Below, piece by piece: positions 25,136 through 36,043 of a DNA stretch of 64,000 bases (position 1 is its first letter; every line of letters begins with the position of its first letter). The notes below the pieces were generated by a model. It searched no databases. It saw only the letters and a program-made list of their open reading frames with translations, and was not told the DNA's origin. Made by a program: the position numbers and the translations under genes. The DNA lies in NCBI GenBank assembly GCA_021397835.1, contig JAJFZO010000566.1:4278001-4342000 (forward strand). The letters are read 5' to 3'. Source of the DNA: Moringa oleifera. Its lineage: Eukaryota > Streptophyta > Magnoliopsida > Brassicales > Moringaceae.

Positions 25136-28100
25136 TCACTCTAACTTTCTGTTCCCATTTGAATTAAGGTCTCCATGACTTGTCGTCATTCTTCGCAACA
25201 CCAGGCGAACAGGGTTTTCCAGAACAGATACGTTGATGTTGTTCCAGACATCTGATTTGGTGGGGAGATGCGCAATCTTTTCTGCGATCTCCATGTCTTC
25301 AGGAAGAACAGAACCAAAGACAGGGTACGTTTTCTTCCACTCTGGATGGTTTGCCAGGCTTATGAAGAACTCTGGACCAGAACCAATCCAGGCAACTGAA
25401 CCTCTTGTTACGGTAGGGCAAAACTCAGCTGGGATCTGCTTGAATGTGGTTCCTTGGGCTTCAAGTGTTCCTTGAATCAGTGCAAATGGAGGACCGAAAG
25501 GAGCCTGGGAATTTTACATTCAAAGCTTTGAGTTACGACACAAACCCACAAGAAGTTCACATGATCAATGCAGAAAAGAATATAAAATCAGTTGCCCGTA
25601 TAAAATTTTCACAAGGAAACAGCAGATGCAATGATTTAATGGGGTGAAAATGCAGAATTTTACAATGGGATAAGCAAATCAGTCTTCCAGGGCGTGATGG
25701 AGTAGTCATTGCTGTCAATTACAAGTTGAAGTATACTGATTCAGCAGAACAGACATCAACAAGAAATCTAAAAGCCCATGAGAGATATGGATGAACTTTA
25801 TATTCTGAGAGGTGAAAAGACATAAGATTAGAGATTGGGTCTTACATTTCTTATGTGGTTTCCATCTAAATCCCAAGATTGGCCACGGCCTTCGGCACGA
25901 TAGAATTGGCAGCCTGCACAATGTCGCAATGCCAATAACTCGAGAATGTAGGACACAGAGAGAGGAGCACAGTCTGGATGAAGCTGCAAAATCCAGATCA
26001 CCGTCAACCTTCTGGTAAAAGATGAATCATTGTTGCTTAACACAAAAGAAAACTACACAGTTTCAGAAATCAGGAGGACCCTTCTGAGCCTCGGTAATCC
26101 CGGACAGGCATGTTCCACCACTGAATTGAAATGCAGAAAATAAATCATATACGTAATTCACGATGATAAACTCCTTTCAAATGGTTTAGGCCTAACCAGT
26201 TGGGGAAGGGGAAAGCAAAGAGAGCTGCCATTAGGAGGCATGATCAAGTTGTTAATTATAAACCAAACATAAACTTACAGCAATTTGATAGATAAACTTA
26301 CAGCAATTTTGATGACTTAAAATATGGATGATGCACTCTGATAGTCCGTAAGCAGTCAAACAAATGCCTTTTATTCATTAATCTAGTATCCAAGGTGTTG
26401 TTTCCCCAATTTTGATACAATATCTATCTCACCACTCAAAATAATAGCAGATTTGTTGGACAAAAACCCAAAAACAGAATCATCTCCAGAATGAGAATCT
26501 GAATAAAGCTTCAATCTAAATCAGATATGTTTTTCTCTTTTCATGAACAGGATGACATTAGGTCTAGATTTATATTACATCTTGTTGGTGGTTCAGCAAC
26601 TAATATGGAGCTAAGAAGAGAATCATAAGACAGGAACAAAGTTGTTGAAGGATGTTGACTATCATTCACGAAAACTTCATTGTGAAATTTTACATTCTGC
26701 AGAAGGTATGTCAAACTTTAAGGAAAGAATAAAATGTCAAATGATAACAACCCTGCATACAGACATGACAATGTTTTACAAATAGTAAGGAATGTTTCAA
26801 ATTATAGCCTGAGGAGGCTATGTAAATTCAGAAAATAAAACATCAGACAATTTGGTAACATTGTCAGAGGTGCCCATGAAACAAATTTGAGACAACCAGT
26901 TTTTAGAACCATAAGCCACCTCATTTCCTGGGCATTTGACTAAAAAGCGCGAGCCTGTAAGCCATTCGATATAAGATGCACATTTACCTAAGCAAGTCAA
27001 TATTCACACCTAGTTTTCATACTTGAGTGCTTTGTTTTCTCACGAGCAAGTCAATGTTCACACCTAGTTTTCAAACTTGAGTGCGTTGTTTTCTCACCAA
27101 GTGCACAAACTCTAGAACTTCCAAGGCTTTGCTCAGTAGATTCCTCATCAAAGGCCATGATTCTATAGTTTACCTTTTTGATAACCGTGGTATCCAATGA
27201 AATTCCCTCTGTTGTTCTCCCACTTGGGGTCCAACTGACTAAGCCATGGGGCCGGGTGTGTCAGGAAGAAGCCACATTCTCAGGTAGGGTAGCATTTCAA
27301 TGGGGAATCAAACGCTGGCCACTTCGAACCTTTTGTTCGTCGTTAACTACTAGGATACACCGACTTGGGTGATTCTATACTGTATTTTAAGTTCTAAATT
27401 CTTTATCAAAAACAGTTACGGAATCAGGTTAACCACACACTGGAAGGGAATACCGAAGATTCATCCAGTCTGAAAATTTGACACACAAATTTTCAGTGCA
27501 TGAATAACTTTCATCTTTTCTTGAAATTTCAAATGCATGAATGAATATCAGTGGCATGAAGGATAGCAGCTTCCTAAATATATGAAGAGTAGGAATAAAG
27601 ACCTGCTAAGACCACATGCACTCACTTTTACATGAAGCGTACCATACTCTGTTTCCATGCCAATAATGCCCTGGAAATAGAAACCACAGAAATTTACATC
27701 AGCTCCGAAGACACAAATGGTAATGTCTAATATCTGAAATTTTGAGCAAGAGAATAGACATAGTCAGCAAAGTACATAAAAAAGAAAATGCAATAATTTA
27801 TTTTCCAGCAAAGATGCATCCAATGAACACGTCAGGAAAGAAAAGTAAATAGCTAAACAATATGCTGTGGTCTCACAACAATTTATCACTCTTTCTACCG
27901 TCAGATAACTAAAAAAGGAACTAGCTACGAAAGATCAATGTTCCCACTGGAAACAAAAGATGGTGTTGCAGAACCATTGACGTTCAAAATCAACTAAGAC
28001 TAGTTTCTTTGCTTGAGGCTCATGCATATCTCCTTATGTTTATTAGAGGGAAAAGATAAAAACAACTCATTTTCAAACAAAACAGAAAAATAGACAATTT

Positions 28101-29372
28101 AAATGCTCGAATACTAGGAATAACTAGAGCAAAATGATGTCCAATAAATGCGGGATTATGCATTGAAAAAATGTTATTTTCTTTTTAAATGGAAAAGAAA
28201 AGACTGCAGGATGAGATAGATAAATCCCAAGATTTTCATAACAGTTGAATACCTCTCCTCTTCCAAAGATGAGCCCAGAAGTCCACATAACTGTCTGCCC
28301 TGCTTCCTGCCGATCAGGGGCAAGGACATCCTTTTGTTTCTTCAACCAACACTGACAAGATAAAACAAAACAAAGGAAAATGAAACATTATCTTCGGATT
28401 GAAACTATATCATATTCAGAAATTTTATGCATCCAAGATAAGTAAAAGTTCTGCAGATACAGCAAATAATCGACTCATGCCAAATTAATTTATTGCCAAG
28501 CATGCAATTAGATCATCAAAAACTTATCTGGGATGTTACTTCTCAAGTTGACATCCCAACTAAGATACTATTCTATTTTCACTGTTGATTAACTCCTTGA
28601 TAGTATAGCTTGGATCATTCGGTAAATTTATTTTAAAATACAGAAGATAATTTTGAGCAAATTTCACACCGCAAGAAGATCACAGCAGCCAATCTGTGTC
28701 TGATCAATCAAAGTTTTCGAAATGAAAAAATAGATATCCTTAGTTATAGATGCACAATCCCCAATTCAACTAGATTTTGAGCAGTTGAGACTGCAAGACT
28801 GATTCTAGCAATCTGCAACAAATGAACTCACAATGTCAAAGAACTTGACAATTCGCTAAAACCTACTACCCAGAAAACCAAATAAGGGAAGCCTACAAAA
28901 CCTAGTCCCGCAAGCTCACCCAGAAGCGTAAATTAAGAGCAAATCCAATAAACTAGAAACTCACCTCACCATATTTTGATCCACAAGCTTCCTTGTTCCC
29001 ACAAAAGACCCAAGAATCACACAAGCAAGGCCCATCACTGCCACTACACATCTCCTTACAAGCATTGCAACACTGCTCGGAAGAATTGAACTTGAACTCG
29101 GAGCCCCACTTGACAGCAGGGCCCCATAACTCCAAATTATCAATCCCTTTACAACACCCACCATCCTTTGCCGCAACATCTCTCAACAGATCACCACTTC
29201 CACTCTCCTCAGCCAATGACAGAGACTCAAAGCTCGAATTTGGAGAGTTTGTGTTGGGTCGGAGGATTGTAGAGAGGATAGTGTACACCAAAGCACATGA
29301 GATCAGACCCACCACGAGAAGGACAATAGAGGTGAAACGAGCGGGCTCCAGATCGTTTTGCCTTCGACCCAT
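25136..29372 (-). CDS. membrane-anchored Cys-rich protein with cyclophilin-like domain
   Basis: Five exons: 28965-29372, 28253-28351, 27626-27670, 25846-25983, 25136-25504. They sum to 1,059 bases (352 residues plus stop). The start chosen is the ATG at 29370-29372 (MGRRQNDLEPARF); an in-frame ATG 27 bases upstream is possible. Residues 14-36 form one hydrophobic segment, so the protein is probably a type II membrane protein of the secretory pathway. Residues 65-140 are Cys-rich (GGCCKGID, QCCNACKEMC, CLCDSWVFCGN), resembling a PAN/apple-type lumenal module. The C-terminal half resembles cyclophilins: ETEYGTLHVKL, CQFYRAE in the place of the usual FHR motif, GSVAWIG...FFISLANHPEW, then YPVFGSVL. 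Several active-site positions differ, so isomerase activity is uncertain. Intron 3 (25984-27625) contains a SINE and a short tandem duplication. I do not recognise a named gene. Confidence 0.85.
26991..27098. repeat. 54-base tandem duplication in an intron
   Basis: Two adjacent copies begin AGCAAGTCAATATTCAC at 26991 and AGCAAGTCAATGTTCAC at 27045. Each continues CACCTAGTTTTCA..ACTTGAGTGC and ends TTGTTTTCTCAC. Only a few bases differ. It lies in intron 3 of the cyclophilin-like gene, 60 bases from the SINE target-site duplication. Confidence 0.85.
27168..27369 (-). mobile_element. tRNA-derived SINE, minus strand, in intron 3 of the cyclophilin-like gene
   Basis: About 200 bases flanked by the 10-base direct repeat TGATTCTATA at 27158-27167 and 27370-27379, a target-site duplication. 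Read on the minus strand it starts CCCAAGTCGGTGTA. It has an A-box-like TATCCTAGTAG (27347-27357) and a B-box-like GTTTGATTC (27305-27313), then ends in GGTTATCAAAAAGG. The whole body aligns by eye with the SINE in the CBL gene, including the GGTTATCAAA tail, so both belong to one family. It shares transcriptional orientation with its host gene. Confidence 0.82.
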
Positions 29373-30535
29373 CAGAGTGTATAGAGCGAAAACAAGCACC
29401 CAGATAGCGAGTTTGGTGTCCCAGATCGTGGAGAGAGAGAACGAGAGGATTCAATTCCTGGATGCCGTTGACTTGAAAACACAGAAGGATAACAGGAGGA
29501 AGAGTAGTCATGGACAAGCAGGGATTTATAATAAAAGAGAGCGAGAAACACCGGAGTTGGTAAGTCAATGGCTACATCTGGAACCTATAACGCAACTCGG
29601 CATCTATTTTTAGCTGTTTCCTAAAAGTTGATGGCTTGATGCGGAAGTAGAGAGGAATACAATGACATTCTTTGTCAATCGTCAGATTTGGAAAATGATG
29701 TCATTTGTTATATGCCATCAAAACAAAAGCTCTTGGAAACGTCAATCTCTTCTTCTTTGTTCTTGTCTCTCTTTTTTGCTTATCACTTCTCCTTTAAGTC
29801 ATTTTATTTACTCTCTTTTCAAGTTTTCTCAACTAATGAACATTCTTAGCATCATCAGCCTCCCTAAAAAGGATACCTTTCTTAATCATCGATAGCCATT
29901 CCCAATCACGTAATGCTTTATAAATGCATAGATCTGTGGTGTACGAGTATTTTATGTTCAAAGTGACTGATTAATCATGCTTTCTCTTTTTAGTAGCTCA
30001 TGAGAGACATGCTTATTATACCTTAATTTCATTATTGTAAAATTTCAAAAATTGTCTTCATTTTCAAATTTAAATAAGAATTATGAAAAATCTTTAACTA
30101 ATAAAATAATATATTTATAATTATTATATTAAAACAATATATATTATTTATGACTTATGATAATCTTTTTAAAAATAGAACTCACATTTTGATCCAATTT
30201 ATTACATCATGATAGATTTAATTTAATCCAAGATCGGATCATGAGCTTCACACATAATTAAATATCTTACATACCCACTTAAATTTCAACAATCAAAACT
30301 CTTTTAAATCGAAAAGGTTGTCAACAAAGGCTTAAAGGGTCCCCCTCTTGTCGCTTGACAAATTAAAAGAACTCACTTAACTCAAACTTTCTTTTATTTA
30401 ACAACTTATTTAATTATACATTTTCTCACACAACACTTTAATTAAGAGCATAGTAACAGGCAACTAGTACAAGCATAAACTCATATAGCAAACATATAGT
30501 CCTGCATGATAACCCAAGCAAAGCCATCCAAAGTT
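29373..30535. other. intergenic: cyclophilin-like promoter and LTP 3' flank
   Basis: 29373-29600 is of moderate GC and should hold the promoter and leader of the cyclophilin-like gene. 29650-30480 is AT-rich without a supported gene. The last hundred bases before 30536 probably hold the 3' UTR of the LTP-like gene. Confidence 0.5.
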
Positions 30536-31078
30536 TCATGGAGTCGTGATACCTACAAAAACAAAAAAGAAATTAGAATCATTTAGTGGATTTTATTTAA
30601 TTCAAGATTACACAAAAAAAAATTGTAAAAAAAATAAATGATTTAGGCTCATATTATATCAAATTTTTTACCCAAATTTATAACAAAATTTAATCTTCAA
30701 CAACTCAAAGCTAAAAGGGAAAAATTGGAGAGGAAGAGAGAGAAAGAGCTTACTGCCACACTTGTAGTGGCGAGGAACTCTCCGGCCGCAACCTTCAATG
30801 AGGCGAATGGCACGGTTGACGTCGATGAGGGCAGCGAGCTTAGGGGTGATCTCAGGGCAAACACACTCCACATGACTATCCCTAACACGCTCACAACACT
30901 CGGGCGACGGTAGCTTCCCGTACACCACCGGCTTGCAGGCGTTGATCCCGATCCTTCTCTCCTGCTTGCACTGGGCGGCACTGAGCACCGCACCTGCCGT
31001 CTTCACCTCCCACACGGCCACCATAGCCACCACCACCAGAACCATGAACCCCAACTTTGGAACACTCGTTTTAGCCAT
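30536..31078 (-). CDS. small secreted lipid-transfer-like (eight-cysteine) protein
   Basis: Two exons, 30754-31078 and a tiny 17-base second exon 30536-30552 that supplies the last five residues (SITTP). Together they give 113 residues. Residues 1-29 are a hydrophobic signal peptide (MVLVVVAMVAVW). The mature part carries the eight-cysteine motif of the lipid-transfer/2S albumin/amylase-inhibitor superfamily: C37, C48, C61-C62, C72-x-C74, C97, C107. This fits four disulfides around a hydrophobic cavity. The conserved blocks INACKP, ECVCP and GCGRRVPRHYKCGS suggest a small plant subfamily of the bifunctional-inhibitor/LTP group rather than classic nsLTP1 or 2. It is expected in the apoplast; the ligand is unknown. 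An intron just after the last cysteine is common in this superfamily. Confidence 0.9.
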
Positions 31079-31135
31079 CTTATGCAGCTGCTGCTTTGCT
31101 TTGATATTTGTGGAGGTTCAGTGGCTGGCTAGCCC

Positions 31136-31141
31136 TATATA
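31136..31141 (-). promoter_or_regulatory. candidate TATA box of the LTP-like gene
   Basis: TATATA lies 58-63 bases upstream of the LTP-like ATG in the context CAATATATAGGG on the coding strand. This leaves room for a leader of about 25-35 bases. No other TATA-like string occurs nearer the start. Confidence 0.6.
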
Positions 31142-31630
31142 TTGTGGAGGCAGCCCTTAAGTCCACTCTTTTGGTCAATGAATGGCACACATATTGGTTT
31201 TTCTTTTTGACTACTAACAGTGTGATTTTTGGGTTGATGCCATCTTTTTCTTATTGACTCCTTTCTTGTTTCATAAGTAAATTATGGTGGAAAACTTAGG
31301 TTAGTCATGCATGCACAGGGTTGATAAACAAGACGTTGGATGTGGGCTTCTTGAGTTGTACTTATTTATTTATTTATTTTTATTATCATAATAAGATATT
31401 TGTGTCATAAAATTAAACAAATTGAGAGAAAAAAACTAAAATTTAATCTAATATTTATTTATATTACATTGTATAACTTAATGATATTATGATATCTGAT
31501 CACGTTAAGTCAAAAATGTCATACCGGCTTGGCATTGGCAACCTACCACACCACGTGACGAGCTCAATTCATTACAAGAAAGACGTCCACTCTGTACACC
31601 ACATTTTTTTTTTCTACTTATTGGTTTTAG
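31142..31630. other. LTP upstream region
   Basis: Upstream regulatory region of the LTP-like gene, ending at the solo LTR. It contains a short CCACACCACGTGACG stretch near 31545-31560 with a G-box core CACGTG. No gene is supported. Confidence 0.45.
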
Positions 31631-32923
31631 TGTAGCAACCAAGAGGAGATGAATTGAACATTTTAAAATTTTATTATTTATTTAATAAAAATTATTTTTT
31701 AACATTTTAAATCAATTAATTATAAATATAATAATAATAAGTAAATTATAATAATTAAAGAAACTAAGGAAGCAACATTTATACGCTGGTTCGACTATCT
31801 CTATCTACTTCCACTCTTCCAAATAACCCGTTTGAAAAATTTTTACTATACGTTCAACTGAATACACATTGGACTATTTCCAACCAAGATCTTTACACAA
31901 AATGAATCCCCTCACCTTAAACTCAATCTTTCTCTAAGCATGAAATACTTGGTGCTTCTCACCAAGATCTTCTCTAATAAAGTGAATCCCCTCGTATAAC
32001 AACAACCTCTTTGAGAAAATAAAGAATAAAGAGTAGACTTTTTCAAAAATAAATTAATAGAATAAAAGTTTTAGATCTCTCACGCATTAGTTCAAAATGA
32101 TTTGATGATGATAAAGAATGAGTAGAAGCTTTAAATTCAGAGAAAAAATGATATTGAAGCTCTTTGTACATGAATAACTCCTTTTTCATATGTTTTCAAA
32201 AGTTTTTTTTTATATTTTTATTCAAAAATATAACCGTTAGACAAATTATGATTGCTTAAAGTTTAAAATTCTATTGGAATAAAGGGATCGAGTAACCAAA
32301 TGGTGGTAACAACCGAACTAGCTATTAGACACAAGTTTTAAAAATATCTCATCTGGACGATGGCACCTGTCATTTGGCAGTAGCATGGATCCAGACAGAA
32401 AACTTAGGCGGTGATACTTACTATTAGATGGTGGTACTAGCCAAAATAGAGGCTTGGGTAATGGCACCCTTTATTTAAGCGTTGGCACCAATCAAAACAG
32501 CATTTTGGATGTTCTTAACTTATGATTTACTTGGTTTTTGTATTTCAAGTTGACTATTTAAAACCTAAACTTTTTTTTTAGAAAATATATTTATTTTTTA
32601 TTTTTTAAAATATTTTTTTAAAATTTAAAAACTCTAAAAAGTATGATCAATTTAAGTCTTTTTTATCCTGCATGAAAATAAAATGCATCTTGAGCAAATG
32701 TAAAGAGATTTACTATGTTTCTAAATTTTTTAGTCTACTTACTTGATCTTCAAGCTTGTTTATTATTGTATAGCTTCAAGCCTTCGTATTAACCTTTATT
32801 AATCTTATTGGATTCTAAGTTTAAGCTAAACTATATATCTCATTTAAATATTAGTGTGCAAAGATATTTGTTATCATTAAAACAATCATCATATTTTAAC
32901 CACGTGCGACCATAAGGCTAACA
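31631..32923 (-). mobile_element. solo LTR of the same copia family, inverse orientation
   Basis: Read on the minus strand this 1,293-base block begins TGTTAGCC at 32923 and ends GGTTGCTACA at 31631. The start follows the 5.0 and 13.3 kb LTRs (ATGATGAT, GATAACAAATA, AAGATCAAGTAAGTAGACT). The end repeats the left LTR's TTCAATTCA...CTTGG.TTGC. The middle has the same kind of TTGG/GGCACC repeats. No gag-pol remains lie on either side, so it is a solo LTR from unequal recombination. The flanking five bases (TTTAG and TTCAC) do not match, so the insertion is old or rearranged. Confidence 0.78.
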
Positions 32924-35900
32924 TTCACTTCTATAAATCACTTTCAATAAAGATATATAAAACCAAACAAAAAATATTCTCAAAAAAAATAATAGAAATT
33001 AGTAATTGAATTCATCCGTTGTTAGGCAGTGATAGATAAAATTATCACAGAATTAAATTTTTTACTTAATAACTAATTAATAATAAAATAACGATAAACA
33101 AAAATTCATTCATTAAATTAATTTTTATTTTCATAACAGACTTTTATGTTTTATTTTTTAATGATTTATTTAAAATGCATATTGATTTGAATACTAAAAT
33201 ATTTTTATTTATCTTAAACTTAAATTTTTCTAAACTTATCACTATTAATCATATAAAACATTTTTCAAACAATATCAGTAATGTTAATTATAAATACATA
33301 CAATAAGTGATATACTTTTCTCTTATGAAAAATTCATTTTCTTTATACATATATTGGATGTAAGATTTTGTCGGACAATTAGCTTATGTGTGCACTTAAC
33401 TTTTTAATAATTTCATCAATCGACATATAATCTCAATCGGGTTTCTCTTGTGAAACCAATTCAAAAAAGTAACCATTTTGTGTTGGGTGCGATTAGAATT
33501 GACTAGCTAAGCAACAAAAAAAATTCAACATTGATGGCCTTACATTATACTTAATTTTTTGGCAAGTCACAAAACGACAATGTTATGACCATGATTAAAG
33601 GGACATGTGAAGCGAATCTTCCAAGTCAAGAGTCTTTAAAACCTAAGATTAGCTATGTATGAATGATACGCAAAATTCTTTAATCTTGATTAGAATACCT
33701 TAGTCATGATGACTAATCTTACACATAATTAACTATGATCTTAGTTTCAAGTTTATATGAATTATTTAATTACTAAAATCTCCTCATATGTAACACATTT
33801 TTAGGCTATAAGAGATCTATTCTATTGACAAAGAACATATCATCATCAAATAAAATTTGATACATTAAATTCAAGTTTAAAATATTATAATGACATAATT
33901 TAAATTTTAAATTTTACTTTGTATAAACACTTAACATATTTTAAATTTTTACTTGATATGGGTTAACACGATGATTCTTTAACAAAAATTTGACATTATT
34001 AAAAACAATAAAGCTTTAGTTAATAAAATTAATTATAAGTTATAAAACCCAAATATTTGATTACGATATTTCATCAAGTTGCCAATTTGATTCGGTTAAA
34101 ATAACACACTATATTTTAAAATTCTTTATATCGTTCTCATTGTACAAGGTTTTGCTTAGATAATTATAAAATTATCATAATTATGTGTTTGGAATAAAGT
34201 TTACTTAATTAATAATGATTGAAATCATATGCATTAATTCATTTTTTCATTCATCAACGGACCGACAACCTTTGATTAATGAAGAGATATATTCAAGAGA
34301 GACGATCAACTTCATTAGGGTTATTAAATTAACAGAATCTCTTTGATTTAGCTTGGAAGTTCCATTGTTGTCTTGCTTGTGGAAGTGCTTTGTGCAGAGA
34401 ATTTCAACAATTTTGATGATTACATGAATACGAAGACTTTGAATAAATGGCACCCATGGTGATGTGTTCGGTGGCATGCACTTCCGGGGTTTTCCTAGAA
34501 AAAACCAATAGCTAATTTAAATCACAGAAGTTATGATTTTCATGTAAGTGATTGTAATAATTGGATTAAGATTTTTTATTGATTTAAGTTAGATTAGTAT
34601 TGTTTTTATTTTGGTGATATTAATTTTTTTTTAAAAAACATACATTATAATTTAATAAATTTAATGATTAAAATTTTTATTTTTATATTAATATTATAAA
34701 AAATAAAAAAATTATATTTAATTAATATTAATTACTAATTAAAACTTCATATTTGAAAAGTGACAAATCAAATCTTTATATATCAATTTAATATAAATTA
34801 AACTTTAATTCAAATGATTATAAAAAATTAAAAATATTTTTTATTACTCAAATATCTCAAAAATAATTTAAATGAATTGTTAACCTTTATTTTAGATTCA
34901 TCCCACAGTTTATATATTTTTAGATGTAAAATCTATTTTTTGTAATTTTTTAAAATTTTTAAGAGTATAAATTTTAAAAAATATAGTTTTAGTATTCACA
35001 AAATTTTAAAATTTTTGGTGATGATAACTCGTATATTTCTTTACATTTATCAAAAATTTCAAGTTAAAATTTGCTGTATAAAATCTTCAATGTGAACATC
35101 CGTAATTTTTAAATTTTTTAACAAGATTTAATTTAGATTAAATTTATAAATCAACACTTTTGATTTCTAATTTTCAAATATGATGATTTTATTAATAATA
35201 TAAAATAAACATCAAAGTTGTACAAGCCTTTATCCTATGATAAATTATTAAAATATTTTTTAATTCTTAATAATATTTATTATGAACTTTAAAATACATG
35301 CAGCCAAACCTTAATTGAAAACAAAATAATCAATTTTAATATTATCAAAAAATTTAAAAATTAAAAATTTTTGAATTAAAAATTTTATACTATAAATTTT
35401 GACTTAAAATTTTTTATGAATGTAAAAAAATATTTAAACTACCATCAAAATATTTTAAATTTTTTTAGTATTGAAAATACTTTTTTTATAAAAAAGTGTT
35501 TATTGTAAAAAATTTTAAAAATTTATAATAAACTACTTACGAATAAAAATTAAGAGAGTATTCTTTAAAATTTAAAATAATATTTAATCTATCTTTTCAG
35601 CTTTTTTAATTAAAAATCATAACCTAAACTCAGATCAATTGAAAATATTTACCTTTTATAAATACTAAAAACTTTGGTAAAAATAAACTTTTAGATTTAA
35701 AATTTCAGAAATCAAATGTAAGAAATTTAAGTTCATAAATTTTGCATTACAGTAAAGTCCTTGAAGTCAGACATAAAATTTCAGAGCCTTACTCTGAAAC
35801 ATTTACAAACAATCTTAAAGAGAAGCTTAAGCTTCACCAGATGCAACAATTCAAAAACAAATTCGTGAATGACCAAACAACTGCAAGAATGAAAAGAAAA

Positions 35901-36043
35901 GAGGTTCTATGTGATACTACGGCTGGAAATTATTAGATCAACGGAGACACCCTTAGCTAGCATATTAGTATTCTGTACAATGCCAATACGATAAAAGCAT
36001 GTATAAGAACATGAACAACTTTGAAGAATTTTTAAGGCCACGA
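32924..36043. other. AT-rich intergenic DNA
   Basis: No gene is supported. 34975-35130 and 35330-35540 hold two copies, in opposite orientation, of a dispersed AT-rich repeat. The final 300 bases before 36044 are less AT-rich and probably contain the SnRK2 3' UTR. A short minus-strand open frame at 34247-34477 resembles nothing I know. Confidence 0.5.

Noticed and set aside
28993..29613. 206-residue plus-strand frame, the longest antisense frame here
   Set aside because: It lies opposite exon 1 of the cyclophilin-like gene, whose exon structure is well supported; no domain is seen on the plus strand.
34247..34477. 76-residue minus-strand frame in an intergenic region
   Set aside because: No motif, no splice partners and no resemblance to a known family; length is within chance for this composition.
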